The position numbers were made by a program, and so were the translations under genes. DNA of 64,000 nucleotides from Arcuatula senhousia (lineage: Eukaryota; Mollusca; Bivalvia; Mytilida; Mytilidae), in NCBI GenBank assembly GCA_963971305.1, contig OZ020306.1, positions 33,315,512-33,379,511 on the forward strand, in the 5' to 3' direction. The notes below the pieces were generated by a model, which saw only the letters and a program-made list of their open reading frames with translations, had not been told where the DNA came from and did no database searches. Positions 1 to 14,100 of the stretch are shown here, piece by piece; within the stretch, counting starts at the first letter, position 1; every line of letters begins with the position of its first letter.

Positions 1-3000
1 ATAAAAATTCTGAAGAGTGGATATTGTTACCTCACTCCTGGTTATGATTTGTCACCCCAAAAAAAGTTTTTCGAAAAGTGTCACGGTTACGCAATTTTGA
101 GTCGCGAATTGACAAAAACGTAAAAATTTCTATTTTTAGAACCGTTAGTCGTAGAACCTCAAAACTTTCATCATTCATTTTAGGTGACCTATGGTACATC
201 CAAAAATATAAAGGTCAAGGTCATATCAACAAAAACAAAAAAGGTCATTTTCTAGGACAATGGGTTTTATCTTCAAGTCAATTTTTCAGCCCTTATTTGA
301 AACATTTTTGTGCGGTTTTTTTTTGATATGATGTCCGCCAGGAGTTCTTCTAGTAGATTATACAAAAAAATTCCATGAAATTTTTTTAATTTTCAACGCG
401 TCTTGATTTTTGTGAAAATTGTACCGATTCTTTGTACGCCCTATACGTATGACCTTGAATGACCTTTTATGATTAAAACATCTCAATATGACCACCAAGA
501 CCATTTTAAGTCATTTAAATATCATAATTATCAATATTAAGCAAATTTGAATTTTTCCCCCTCCCCCTTTTTACCCAAAAAATTCAAATTTAGCATTATT
601 GGTTTTAAATGGTAAAAAATGCTCTAACATACCTATTTTGGTCAAAATAAGTCTGAATCAACCATAAAAAGTACTGCTTTCCCTATTTATTAAGGTCTTT
701 CCCTTTCCAAAGGGAAGACCTTACTGTATTTCTTATTTACACTTTCAAATTTTTTTTTCCGCGCCCAATATAAAAAAAGTGTCGCGACATATAATTTTGA
801 TACTTAGTACCTTTAGTCGGTCATACTTGGAGATGCCCTGACTGACCCTGTGAAACCGATCTATTTTAAGTAACGGAGTTATCTGCCCCGGACCGTAAAA
901 CCTTGTTTGCAGATTAACTCAAAAACTGTAACCATTATAAAAATTCTGAAGAGTGGATATTGTTACCTCACTCCTGGTTATGATTTGTCACCCCAAAAAA
1001 AGTTTTTCGAAAAGTGTCACGGTTACGCAATTTTGAGTCGCGAATTGACAAAAACGTAAAAATTTCTATTTTTAGAACCGTTAGTCGTAGAACCTCAAAA
1101 CTTTCATCATTCATTTTAGGTGACCTATGGTACATCCAAAAATATAAAGGTCAAGGTCATATCAACAAAAACAAAAAAGGTCATTTTCTAGGACAATGGG
1201 TTTTATCTTCAAGTCAATTTTTCAGCCCTTATTTGAAACATTTTTGTGCGGTTTTTTTTTGATATGATGTCCGCCAGGAGTTCTTCTAGTAGATTATACA
1301 AAAAAATTCCATGAAATTTTTTTAATTTTCAACGCGTCTTGATTTTTGTGAAAATTGTACCGATTCTTTGTACGCCCTATACGTATGACCTTGAATGACC
1401 TTTTATGATTAAAACATCTCAATATGACCACCAAGACCATTTTAAGTCATTTAAATATCATAATTATCAATATTAAGCAAATTTGAATTTTTCCCCCTCC
1501 CCCTTTTTACCCAAAAAATTCAAATTTAGCATTATTGGTTTTAAATGGTAAAAAATGCTCTAACATACCTATTTTGGTCAAAATAAGTCTGAATCAACCA
1601 TAAAAAGTACTGCTTTCCCTATTTATTAAGGTCTTTCCCTTTCCAAAGGGAAGACCTTACTGTATTTCTTATTTACACTTTCAAAATTTTTTTTCCGCGC
1701 CCAATATAAAAAAAGTGTCGCGACATATAATTTTGATACTTAGTACCTTTAGTCGGTCATACTTGGAGATGCCCTGACTGACCCTGTGAAACCGATCTAT
1801 TTTAAGTAACGGAGTTATCTGCCCCGGACCGTAAAACCTTGTTTGCAGATTAACTCAAAAACTGTAACCATTATAAAAATTCTGAAGAGTGGATATTGTT
1901 ACCTCACTCCTGGTTATGATTTGTCACCCCAAAAAAAGTTTTTCGAAAAGTGTCACGGTTACGCAATTTTGAGTCGCGAATTGACAAAAACGTAAAAATT
2001 TCTATTTTTAGAACCGTTAGTCGTAGAACCTCAAAACTTTCATCATTCATTTTAGGTGACCTATGGTACATCCAAAAATATAAAGGTCAAGGTCATATCA
2101 ACAAAAACAAAAAAGGTCATTTTCTAGGACAATGGGTTTTATCTTCAAGTCAATTTTTCAGCCCTTATTTGAAACATTTTTGTGCGGTTTTTTTTTGATA
2201 TGATGTCCGCCAGGAGTTCTTCTAGTAGATTATACAAAAAAATTCCATGAAATTTTTTTAATTTTCAACGCGTCTTGATTTTTGTGAAAATTGTACCGAT
2301 TCTTTGTACGCCCTATACGTATGACCTTGAATGACCTTTTATGATTAAAACATCTCAATATGACCACCAAGACCATTTTAAGTCATTTAAATATCATAAT
2401 TATCAATATTAAGCAAATTTGAATTTTTCCCCCTCCCCCTTTTTACCCAAAAAATTCAAATTTAGCATTATTGGTTTTAAATGGTAAAAAATGCTCTAAC
2501 ATACCTATTTTGGTCAAAATAAGTCTGAATCAACCATAAAAAGTACTGCTTTCCCTATTTATTAAGGTCTTTCCCTTTCCAAAGGGAAGACCTTACTGTA
2601 TTTCTTATTTACACTTTCAAAATTTTTTTTCCGCGCCCAATATAAAAAAAGTGTCGCGACATATAATTTTGATACTTAGTACCTTTAGTCGGTCATACTT
2701 GGAGATGCCCTGACTGACCCTGTGAAACCGATCTATTTTAAGTAACGGAGTTATCTGCCCCGGACCGTAAAACCTTGTTTGCAGATTAACTCAAAAACTG
2801 TAACCATTATAAAAATTCTGAAGAGTGGATATTGTTACCTCACTCCTGGTTATGATTTGTCACCCCAAAAAAAGTTTTTCGAAAAGTGTCACGGTTACGC
2901 AATTTTGAGTCGCGAATTGACAAAAACGTAAAAATTTCTATTTTTAGAACCGTTAGTCGTAGAACCTCAAAACTTTCATCATTCATTTTAGGTGACCTAT

Positions 3001-5188
3001 GGTACATCCAAAAATATAAAGGTCAAGGTCATATCAACAAAAACAAAAAAGGTCATTTTCTAGGACAATGGGTTTTATCTTCAAGTCAATTTTTCAGCCC
3101 TTATTTGAAACATTTTTGTGCGGTTTTTTTTTGATATGATGTCCGCCAGGAGTTCTTCTAGTAGATTATACAAAAAAATTCCATGAAATTTTTTTAATTT
3201 TCAACGCGTCTTGATTTTTGTGAAAATTGTACCGATTCTTTGTACGCCCTATACGTATGACCTTGAATGACCTTTTATGATTAAAACATCTCAATATGAC
3301 CACCAAGACCATTTTAAGTCATTTAAATATCATAATTATCAATATTAAGCAAATTTGAATTTTTCCCCCTCCCCCTTTTTACCCAAAAAATTCAAATTTA
3401 GCATTATTGGTTTTAAATGGTAAAAAATGCTCTAACATACCTATTTTGGTCAAAATAAGTCTGAATCAACCATAAAAAGTACTGCTTTCCCTATTTATTA
3501 AGGTCTTTCCCTTTCCAAAGGGAAGACCTTACTGTATTTCTTATTTACACTTTCAAAATTTTTTTTCCGCGCCCAATATAAAAAAAGTGTCGCGACATAT
3601 AATTTTGATACTTAGTACCTTTAGTCGGTCATACTTGGAGATGCCCTGACTGACCCTGTGAAACCGATCTATTTTAAGTAACGGAGTTATCTGCCCCGGA
3701 CCGTAAAACCTTGTTTGCAGATTAACTCAAAAACTGTAACCATTATAAAAATTCTGAAGAGTGGATATTGTTACCTCACTCCTGGTTATGATTTGTCACC
3801 CCAAAAAAAGTTTTTCGAAAAGTGTCACGGTTACGCAATTTTGAGTCGCGAATTGACAAAAACGTAAAAATTTCTATTTTTAGAACCGTTAGTCGTAGAA
3901 CCTCAAAACTTTCATCATTCATTTTAGGTGACCTATGGTACATCCAAAAATATAAAGGTCAAGGTCATATCAACAAAAACAAAAAAGGTCATTTTCTAGG
4001 ACAATGGGTTTTATCTTCAAGTCAATTTTTCAGCCCTTATTTGAAACATTTTTGTGCGGTTTTTTTTTGATATGATGTCCGCCAGGAGTTCTTCTAGTAG
4101 ATTATACAAAAAAATTCCATGAAATTTTTTTAATTTTCAACGCGTCTTGATTTTTGTGAAAATTGTACCGATTCTTTGTACGCCCTATACGTATGACCTT
4201 GAATGACCTTTTATGATTAAAACATCTCAATATGACCACCAAGACCATTTTAAGTCATTTAAATATCATAATTATCAATATTAAGCAAATTTGAATTTTT
4301 CCCCCTCCCCCTTTTTACCCAAAAAATTCAAATTTAGCATTATTGGTTTTAAATGGTAAAAAATGCTCTAACATACCTATTTTGGTCAAAATAAGTCTGA
4401 ATCAACCATAAAAAGTACTGCTTTCCCTATTTATTAAGGTCTTTCCCTTTCCAAAGGGAAGACCTTACTGTATTTCTTATTTACACTTTCAAAATTTTTT
4501 TTCCGCGCCCAATATAAAAAAAGTGTCGCGACATATAATTTTGATACTTAGTACCTTTAGTCGGTCATACTTGGAGATGCCCTGACTGACCCTGTGAAAC
4601 CGATCTATTTTAAGTAACGGAGTTATCTGCCCCGGACCGTAAAACCTTGTTTGCAGATTAACTCAAAAACTGTAACCATTATAAAAATTCTGAAGAGTGG
4701 ATATTGTTACCTCACTCCTGGTTATGATTTGTCACCCCAAAAAAAGTTTTTCGAAAAGTGTCACGGTTACGCAATTTTGAGTCGCGAATTGACAAAAACG
4801 TAAAAATTTCTATTTTTAGAACCGTTAGTCGTAGAACCTCAAAACTTTCATCATTCATTTTAGGTGACCTATGGTACATCCAAAAATATAAAGGTCAAGG
4901 TCATATCAACAAAAACAAAAAAGGTCATTTTCTAGGACAATGGGTTTTATCTTCAAGTCAATTTTTCAGCCCTTATTTGAAACATTTTTGTGCGGTTTTT
5001 TTTTGATATGATGTCCGCCAGGAGTTCTTCTAGTAGATTATACAAAAAAATTCCATGAAATTTTTTTAATTTTCAACGCGTCTTGATTTTTGTGAAAATT
5101 GTACCGATTCTTTGTACGCCCTATACGTATGACCTTGAATGACCTTTTATGATTAAAACATCTCAATATGACCACCAAGACCATTTTA
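1..5188. repeat. 936-bp satellite array, subfamily A
   Basis: About five and a half head-to-tail copies of a 936-bp unit; landmarks recur at 78, 1014, 1950, 2886, 3822 and 4758. The copies look identical except for one or two homopolymer changes, implying very recent amplification or strong homogenisation. Each unit carries the palindrome TGTCGCGACA, a hairpin near the unit boundary (first at 691-723) and many AAGGTCA/TGACCTT words. Short ORFs of about 82 codons recur in every unit but start at non-ATG codons and have no recognisable domain. The array runs off the left edge. Confidence 0.95.
691..723. repeat. Unit-boundary hairpin of the satellite
   Basis: A near-perfect inverted repeat: AAGGTCTTTCCCTTT, a 2-base loop, then AAAGGGAAGACCTT, with one unpaired T. 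It recurs once in every satellite unit, A and B. A related GGGAAAGACCTC word followed by a second stem-loop ends each of the longer elements at 19.7, 21.3 and 22.8 kb, so it probably marks the 3' end of the ancestral unit. Whether it acts in transposition, breakage or transcription ending cannot be told from sequence. Confidence 0.75.
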
Positions 5189-8100
5189 AGTTTTCCTGGT
5201 CATGTTTTGTCACCCAAAAAAAAGTTTTTCGATATGTGTCACGGTTACGCAATTTTGAGTCGCGAATTGACAAAAACGTAAAAATTTCTATTTTTAGAAC
5301 CGTTTGTCGTAGAACCTCAAAACTTTCACCATTCATTTTAGGTGACCTATGGTACATCCAAAAATATGAAGGTCAAGGTCATATCAACAAAAACAAAAAA
5401 GGTCATTTTCTAGGACAATGGGTTTTATCTTCAAGTCAATTTTTCAGCCCTTATTTGAAACATTTTTGTGCGGTTTTTTTTTGATATGATGTCCGCCAGG
5501 AGTTCTTCTAGGAGATTATACAAAAAAATTCCATAAATTTTTTTTAATTATCAACGCGTCCTGATTTTTGTGAAAATTGTACCGATTCCTGTACGCCATA
5601 TACGTATGACCTTGAATGACCTTTTAAGATTAAATCATCTCAATATGACCACCAAGACCATTTTAAGACATTTAAATATCATAATTATCAATATTAAGCA
5701 AATTTAAATTTTACCCCCTCCCCCTTTTTACCCAAAAAATTCAAATTTGGCATTATTGGTTTTAAATGGTAAAAAATGCTCAAACATACCTATTTTGGTC
5801 AAAATAAGTCTAAATCAACCATAAAAAGTACTACTTTCCCTATTTATTAAGGTCTTTCCCTTTCCAAAGGGAAGACCTTACTGTATTTCTTATTGACACT
5901 TTCAAAATTTTTTTTCCGCGCCCAATATAAAAAAAGTGTCGCGACATATAATTTTGATACTTAGTACCTTTAGTCGGTCATACTTGGAGATGCCCTGACT
6001 GACCCTGTGAAACCGATCTATTTTTAGTAACAGAGTTATCTGCCCCAGACCGAAAAACCTTGTTATCAGATAAACTCAAGAACTGTAACCGATATAAAAA
6101 TTCTGAAGAGTGGAAATTGTTACCTCACTCCTGGTCATGTTTTGTCACCCAAAAAAAAGTTTTTCGATATGTGTCACGGTTACGCAATTTTGAGTCGCGA
6201 ATTGACAAAAACGTAAAAATTTCTATTTTTAGAACCGTTTGTCGTAGAACCTCAAAACTTTCACCATTCATTTTAGGTGACCTATGGTACATCCAAAAAT
6301 ATGAAGGTCAAGGTCATATCAACAAAAACAAAAAAGGTCATTTTCTAGGACAATGGGTTTTATCTTCAAGTCAATTTTTCAGCCCTTATTTGAAACATTT
6401 TTGTGCGGTTTTTTTTTGATATGATGTCCGCCAGGAGTTCTTCTAGGAGATTATACAAAAAAATTCCATAAATTTTTTTTAATTATCAACGCGTCCTGAT
6501 TTTTGTGAAAATTGTACCGATTCCTGTACGCCATATACGTATGACCTTGAATGACCTTTTAAGATTAAATCATCTCAATATGACCACCAAGACCATTTTA
6601 AGACATTTAAATATCATAATTATCAATATTAAGCAAATTTAAATTTTACCCCCTCCCCCTTTTTACCCAAAAAATTCAAATTTGGCATTATTGGTTTTAA
6701 ATGGTAAAAAATGCTCAAACATACCTATTTTGGTCAAAATAAGTCTAAATCAACCATAAAAAGTACTACTTTCCCTATTTATTAAGGTCTTTCCCTTTCC
6801 AAAGGGAAGACCTTACTGTATTTCTTATTGACACTTTCAAAATTTTTTTTCCGCGCCCAATATAAAAAAAGTGTCGCGACATATAATTTTGATACTTAGT
6901 ACCTTTAGTCGGTCATACTTGGAGATGCCCTGACTGACCCTGTGAAACCGATCTATTTTTAGTAACAGAGTTATCTGCCCCAGACCGAAAAACCTTGTTA
7001 TCAGATAAACTCAAGAACTGTAACCGATATAAAAATTCTGAAGAGTGGAAATTGTTACCTCACTCCTGGTCATGTTTTGTCACCCAAAAAAAAGTTTTTC
7101 GATATGTGTCACGGTTACGCAATTTTGAGTCGCGAATTGACAAAAACGTAAAAATTTCTATTTTTAGAACCGTTTGTCGTAGAACCTCAAAACTTTCACC
7201 ATTCATTTTAGGTGACCTATGGTACATCCAAAAATATGAAGGTCAAGGTCATATCAACAAAAACAAAAAAGGTCATTTTCTAGGACAATGGGTTTTATCT
7301 TCAAGTCAATTTTTCAGCCCTTATTTGAAACATTTTTGTGCGGTTTTTTTTTTATATGATGTCCGCCAGGAGTTCTTCTAGGAGATTATACAAAAAAATT
7401 CCATAAATTTTTTTTAATTATCAACGCGTCCTGATTTTTGTGAAAATTGTACCGATTCCTGTACGCCATATACGTATGACCTTGAATGACCTTTTATGAT
7501 TAAATCATCTCAATATGACCACCAAGACCATTTTAAGACATTTAAATATCATAATTATCAATATTAAGCAAATTTAAATTTTACCCCCTCCCCCTTTTTA
7601 CCCAAAAAATTCAAATTTGGCATTATTGGTTTTAAATGGTAAAAAATGCTCAAACATACCTATTTTGGTCAAAATAAGTCTAAATCAACCATAAAAAGTA
7701 CTACTTTCCCTATTTATTAAGGTCTTTCCCTTTCCAAAGGGAAGACCTTACTGTATTTCTTATTGACACTTTCAAAATTTTTTTTCCGCGCCCAATATAA
7801 AAAAAGTGTCGCGACATATAATTTTGATACTTAGTACCTTTAGTCGGTCATACTTGGAGATGCCCTGACTGACCCTGTGAAACCGATCTATTTTTAGTAA
7901 CAGAGTTATCTGCCCCAGACCGAAAAACCTTGTTATCAGATAAACTCAAGAACTGTAACCGATATAAAAATTCTGAAGAGTGGAAATTGTTACCTCACTC
8001 CTGGTCATGTTTTGTCACCCAAAAAAAAGTTTTTCGATATGTGTCACGGTTACGCAATTTTGAGTCGCGAATTGACAAAAACGTAAAAATTTCTATTTTT

Positions 8101-11100
8101 AGAACCGTTTGTCGTAGAACCTCAAAACTTTCACCATTCATTTTAGGTGACCTATGGTACATCCAAAAATATGAAGGTCAAGGTCATATCAACAAAAACA
8201 AAAAAGGTCATTTTCTAGGACAATGGGTTTTATCTTCAAGTCAATTTTTCAGCCCTTATTTGAAACATTTTTGTGCGGTTTTTTTTTGATATGATGTCCG
8301 CCAGGAGTTCTTCTAGGAGATTATACAAAAAAATTCCATAAATTTTTTTTAATTATCAACGCGTCCTGATTTTTGTGAAAATTGTACCGATTCCTGTACG
8401 CCATATACGTATGACCTTGAATGACCTTTTATGATTAAATCATCTCAATATGACCACCAAGACCATTTTAAGACATTTAAATATCATAATTATCAATATT
8501 AAGCAAATTTAAATTTTACCCCCTCCCCCTTTTTACCCAAAAAATTCAAATTTGGCATTATTGGTTTTAAATGGTAAAAAATGCTCAAACATACCTATTT
8601 TGGTCAAAATAAGTCTAAATCAACCATAAAAAGTACTACTTTCCCTATTTATTAAGGTCTTTCCCTTTCCAAAGGGAAGACCTTACTGTATTTCTTATTG
8701 ACACTTTCAAAATTTTTTTTCCGCGCCCAATATAAAAAAAGTGTCGCGACATATAATTTTGATACTTAGTACCTTTAGTCGGTCATACTTGGAGATGCCC
8801 TGACTGACCCTGTGAAACCGATCTATTTTTAGTAACAGAGTTATCTGCCCCAGACCGAAAAACCTTGTTATCAGATAAACTCAAGAACTGTAACCGATAT
8901 AAAAATTCTGAAGAGTGGAAATTGTTACCTCACTCCTGGTCATGTTTTGTCACCCAAAAAAAAGTTTTTCGATATGTGTCACGGTTACGCAATTTTGAGT
9001 CGCGAATTGACAAAAACGTAAAAATTTCTATTTTTAGAACCGTTTGTCGTAGAACCTCAAAACTTTCACCATTCATTTTAGGTGACCTATGGTACATCCA
9101 AAAATATGAAGGTCAAGGTCATATCAACAAAAACAAAAAAGGTCATTTTCTAGGACAATGGGTTTTATCTTCAAGTCAATTTTTCAGCCCTTATTTAAAA
9201 CATTTTTGTGCGGTTTTTTTTTGATATGATGTCCGCCAGGAGTTCTTCTAGGAGATTATACAAAAAAATTCCATAAATTTTTTTTAATTATCAACGCGTC
9301 CTGATTTTTGTGAAAATTGTACCGATTCCTGTACGCCATATACGTATGACCTTGAATGACCTTTTAAGATTAAATCATCTCAATATGACCACCAAGACCA
9401 TTTTAAGACATTTAAATATCATAATTATCAATATTAAGCAAATTTAAATTTTACCCCCTCCCCCTTTTTACCCAAAAAATTCAAATTTGGCATTATTGGT
9501 TTTAAATGGTAAAAAATGCTCAAACATACCTATTTTGGTCAAAATAAGTCTAAATCAACCATAAAAAGTACTACTTTCCCTATTTATTAAGGTCTTTCCC
9601 TTTCCAAAGGGAAGACCTTACTGTATTTCTTATTGACACTTTCAAAATTTTTTTTCCGCGCCCAATATAAAAAAAGTGTCGCGACATATAATTTTGATAC
9701 TTAGTACCTTTAGTCGGTCATACTTGGAGATGCCCTGACTGACCCTGTGAAACCGATCTATTTTTAGTAACAGAGTTATCTGCCCCAGACCGAAAAACCT
9801 TGTTATCAGATAAACTCAAGAACTGTAACCGATATAAAAATTCTGAAGAGTGGAAATTGTTACCTCACTCCTGGTCATGTTTTGTCACCCAAAAAAAAGT
9901 TTTTCGATATGTGTCACGGTTACGCAATTTTGAGTCGCGAATTGACAAAAACGTAAAAATTTCTATTTTTAGAACCGTTTGTCGTAGAACCTCAAAACTT
10001 TCACCATTCATTTTAGGTGACCTATGGTACATCCAAAAATATGAAGGTCAAGGTCATATCAACAAAAACAAAAAAGGTCATTTTCTAGGACAATGGGTTT
10101 TATCTTCAAGTCAATTTTTCAGCCCTTATTTGAAACATTTTTGTGCGGTTTTTTTTTGATATGATGTCCGCCAGGAGTTCTTCTAGGAGATTATACAAAA
10201 AAATTCCATAAATTTTTTTTAATTATCAACGCGTCCTGATTTTTGTGAAAATTGTACCGATTCCTGTACGCCATATACGTATGACCTTGAATGACCTTTT
10301 AAGATTAAATCATCTCAATATGACCACCAAGACCATTTTAAGACATTTAAATATCATAATTATCAATATTAAGCAAATTTAAATTTTACCCCCTCCCCCT
10401 TTTTACCCAAAAAATTCAAATTTGGCATTATTGGTTTTAAATGGTAAAAAATGCTCAAACATACCTATTTTGGTCAAAATAAGTCTAAATCAACCATAAA
10501 AAGTACTACTTTCCCTATTTATTAAGGTCTTTCCCTTTCCAAAGGGAAGACCTTACTGTATTTCTTATTGACACTTTCAAAATTTTTTTTCCGCGCCCAA
10601 TATAAAAAAAGTGTCGCGACATATAATTTTGATACTTAGTACCTTTAGTCGGTCATACTTGGAGATGCCCTGACTGACCCTGTGAAACCGATCTATTTTT
10701 AGTAACAGAGTTATCTGCCCCAGACCGAAAAACCTTGTTATCAGATAAACTCAAGAACTGTAACCGATATAAAAATTCTGAAGAGTGGAAATTGTTACCT
10801 CACTCCTGGTCATGTTTTGTCACCCAAAAAAAAGTTTTTCGATATGTGTCACGGTTACGCAATTTTGAGTCGCGAATTGACAAAAACGTAAAAATTTCTA
10901 TTTTTAGAACCGTTTGTCGTAGAACCTCAAAACTTTCACCATTCATTTTAGGTGACCTATGGTACATCCAAAAATATGAAGGTCAAGGTCATATCAACAA
11001 AAACAAAAAAGGTCATTTTCTAGGACAATGGGTTTTATCTTCAAGTCAATTTTTCAGCCCTTATTTGAAACATTTTTGTGCGGTTTTTTTTTTATATGAT

Positions 11101-14100
11101 GTCCGCCAGGAGTTCTTCTAGGAGATTATACAAAAAAATTCCATAAATTTTTTTTAATTATCAACGCGTCCTGATTTTTGTGAAAATTGTACCGATTCCT
11201 GTACGCCATATACGTATGACCTTGAATGACCTTTTATGATTAAATCATCTCAATATGACCACCAAGACCATTTTAAGACATTTAAATATCATAATTATCA
11301 ATATTAAGCAAATTTAAATTTTACCCCCTCCCCCTTTTTACCCAAAAAATTCAAATTTGGCATTATTGGTTTTAAATGGTAAAAAATGCTCAAACATACC
11401 TATTTTGGTCAAAATAAGTCTAAATCAACCATAAAAAGTACTACTTTCCCTATTTATTAAGGTCTTTCCCTTTCCAAAGGGAAGACCTTACTGTATTTCT
11501 TATTGACACTTTCAAAATTTTTTTTCCGCGCCCAATATAAAAAAAGTGTCGCGACATATAATTTTGATACTTAGTACCTTTAGTCGGTCATACTTGGAGA
11601 TGCCCTGACTGACCCTGTGAAACCGATCTATTTTTAGTAACAGAGTTATCTGCCCCAGACCGAAAAACCTTGTTATCAGATAAACTCAAGAACTGTAACC
11701 GATATAAAAATTCTGAAGAGTGGAAATTGTTACCTCACTCCTGGTCATGTTTTGTCACCCAAAAAAAAGTTTTTCGATATGTGTCACGGTTACGCAATTT
11801 TGAGTCGCGAATTGACAAAAACGTAAAAATTTCTATTTTTAGAACCGTTTGTCGTAGAACCTCAAAACTTTCACCATTCATTTTAGGTGACCTATGGTAC
11901 ATCCAAAAATATGAAGGTCAAGGTCATATCAACAAAAACAAAAAAGGTCATTTTCTAGGACAATGGGTTTTATCTTCAAGTCAATTTTTCAGCCCTTATT
12001 TGAAACATTTTTGTGCGGTTTTTTTTTTATATGATGTCCGCCAGGAGTTCTTCTAGGAGATTATACAAAAAAATTCCATAAATTTTTTTTAATTATCAAC
12101 GCGTCCTGATTTTTGTGAAAATTGTACCGATTCCTGTACGCCATATACGTATGACCTTGAATGACCTTTTATGATTAAATCATCTCAATATGACCACCAA
12201 GACCATTTTAAGACATTTAAATATCATAATTATCAATATTAAGCAAATTTAAATTTTACCCCCTCCCCCTTTTTACCCAAAAAATTCAAATTTGGCATTA
12301 TTGGTTTTAAATGGTAAAAAATGCTCAAACATACCTATTTTGGTCAAAATAAGTCTAAATCAACCATAAAAAGTACTACTTTCCCTATTTATTAAGGTCT
12401 TTCCCTTTCCAAAGGGAAGACCTTACTGTATTTCTTATTGACACTTTCAAAATTTTTTTTCCGCGCCCAATATAAAAAAAGTGTCGCGACATATAATTTT
12501 GATACTTAGTACCTTTAGTCGGTCATACTTGGAGATGCCCTGACTGACCCTGTGAAACCGATCTATTTTTAGTAACAGAGTTATCTGCCCCAGACCGAAA
12601 AACCTTGTTATCAGATAAACTCAAGAACTGTAACCGATATAAAAATTCTGAAGAGTGGAAATTGTTACCTCACTCCTGGTCATGTTTTGTCACCCAAAAA
12701 AAAGTTTTTCGATATGTGTCACGGTTACGCAATTTTGAGTCGCGAATTGACAAAAACGTAAAAATTTCTATTTTTAGAACCGTTTGTCGTAGAACCTCAA
12801 AACTTTCACCATTCATTTTAGGTGACCTATGGTACATCCAAAAATATGAAGGTCAAGGTCATATCAACAAAAACAAAAAAGGTCATTTTCTAGGACAATG
12901 GGTTTTATCTTCAAGTCAATTTTTCAGCCCTTATTTGAAACATTTTTGTGCGGTTTTTTTTTTTATATGATGTCCGCCAGGAGTTCTTCTAGGAGATTAT
13001 ACAAAAAAATTCCATAAATTTTTTTTAATTATCAACGCGTCCTGATTTTTGTGAAAATTGTACCGATTCCTGTACGCCATATACGTATGACCTTGAATGA
13101 CCTTTTATGATTAAATCATCTCAATATGACCACCAAGACCATTTTAAGACATTTAAATATCATAATTATCAATATTAAGCAAATTTAAATTTTACCCCCT
13201 CCCCCTTTTTACCCAAAAAATTCAAATTTGGCATTATTGGTTTTAAATGGTAAAAAATGCTCAAACATACCTATTTTGGTCAAAATAAGTCTAAATCAAC
13301 CATAAAAAGTACTACTTTCCCTATTTATTAAGGTCTTTCCCTTTCCAAAGGGAAGACCTTACTGTATTTCTTATTGACACTTTCAAAATTTTTTTTCCGC
13401 GCCCAATATAAAAAAAGTGTCGCGACATATAATTTTGATACTTAGTACCTTTAGTCGGTCATACTTGGAGATGCCCTGACTGACCCTGTGAAACCGATCT
13501 ATTTTTAGTAACAGAGTTATCTGCCCCAGACCGAAAAACCTTGTTATCAGATAAACTCAAGAACTGTAACCGATATAAAAATTCTGAAGAGTGGAAATTG
13601 TTACCTCACTCCTGGTCATGTTTTGTCACCCAAAAAAAAGTTTTTCGATATGTGTCACGGTTACGCAATTTTGAGTCGCGAATTGACAAAAACGTAAAAA
13701 TTTCTATTTTTAGAACCGTTTGTCGTAGAACCTCAAAACTTTCACCATTCATTTTAGGTGACCTATGGTACATCCAAAAATATGAAGGTCAAGGTCATAT
13801 CAACAAAAACAAAAAAGGTCATTTTCTAGGACAATGGGTTTTATCTTCAAGTCAATTTTTCAGCCCTTATTTGAAACATTTTTGTGCGGTTTTTTTTTTA
13901 TATGATGTCCGCCAGGAGTTCTTCTAGGAGATTATACAAAAAAATTCCATAAATTTTTTTTAATTATCAACGCGTCCTGATTTTTGTGAAAATTGTACCG
14001 ATTCCTGTACGCCATATACGTATGACCTTGAATGACCTTTTATGATTAAATCATCTCAATATGACCACCAAGACCATTTTAAGACATTTAAATATCATAA

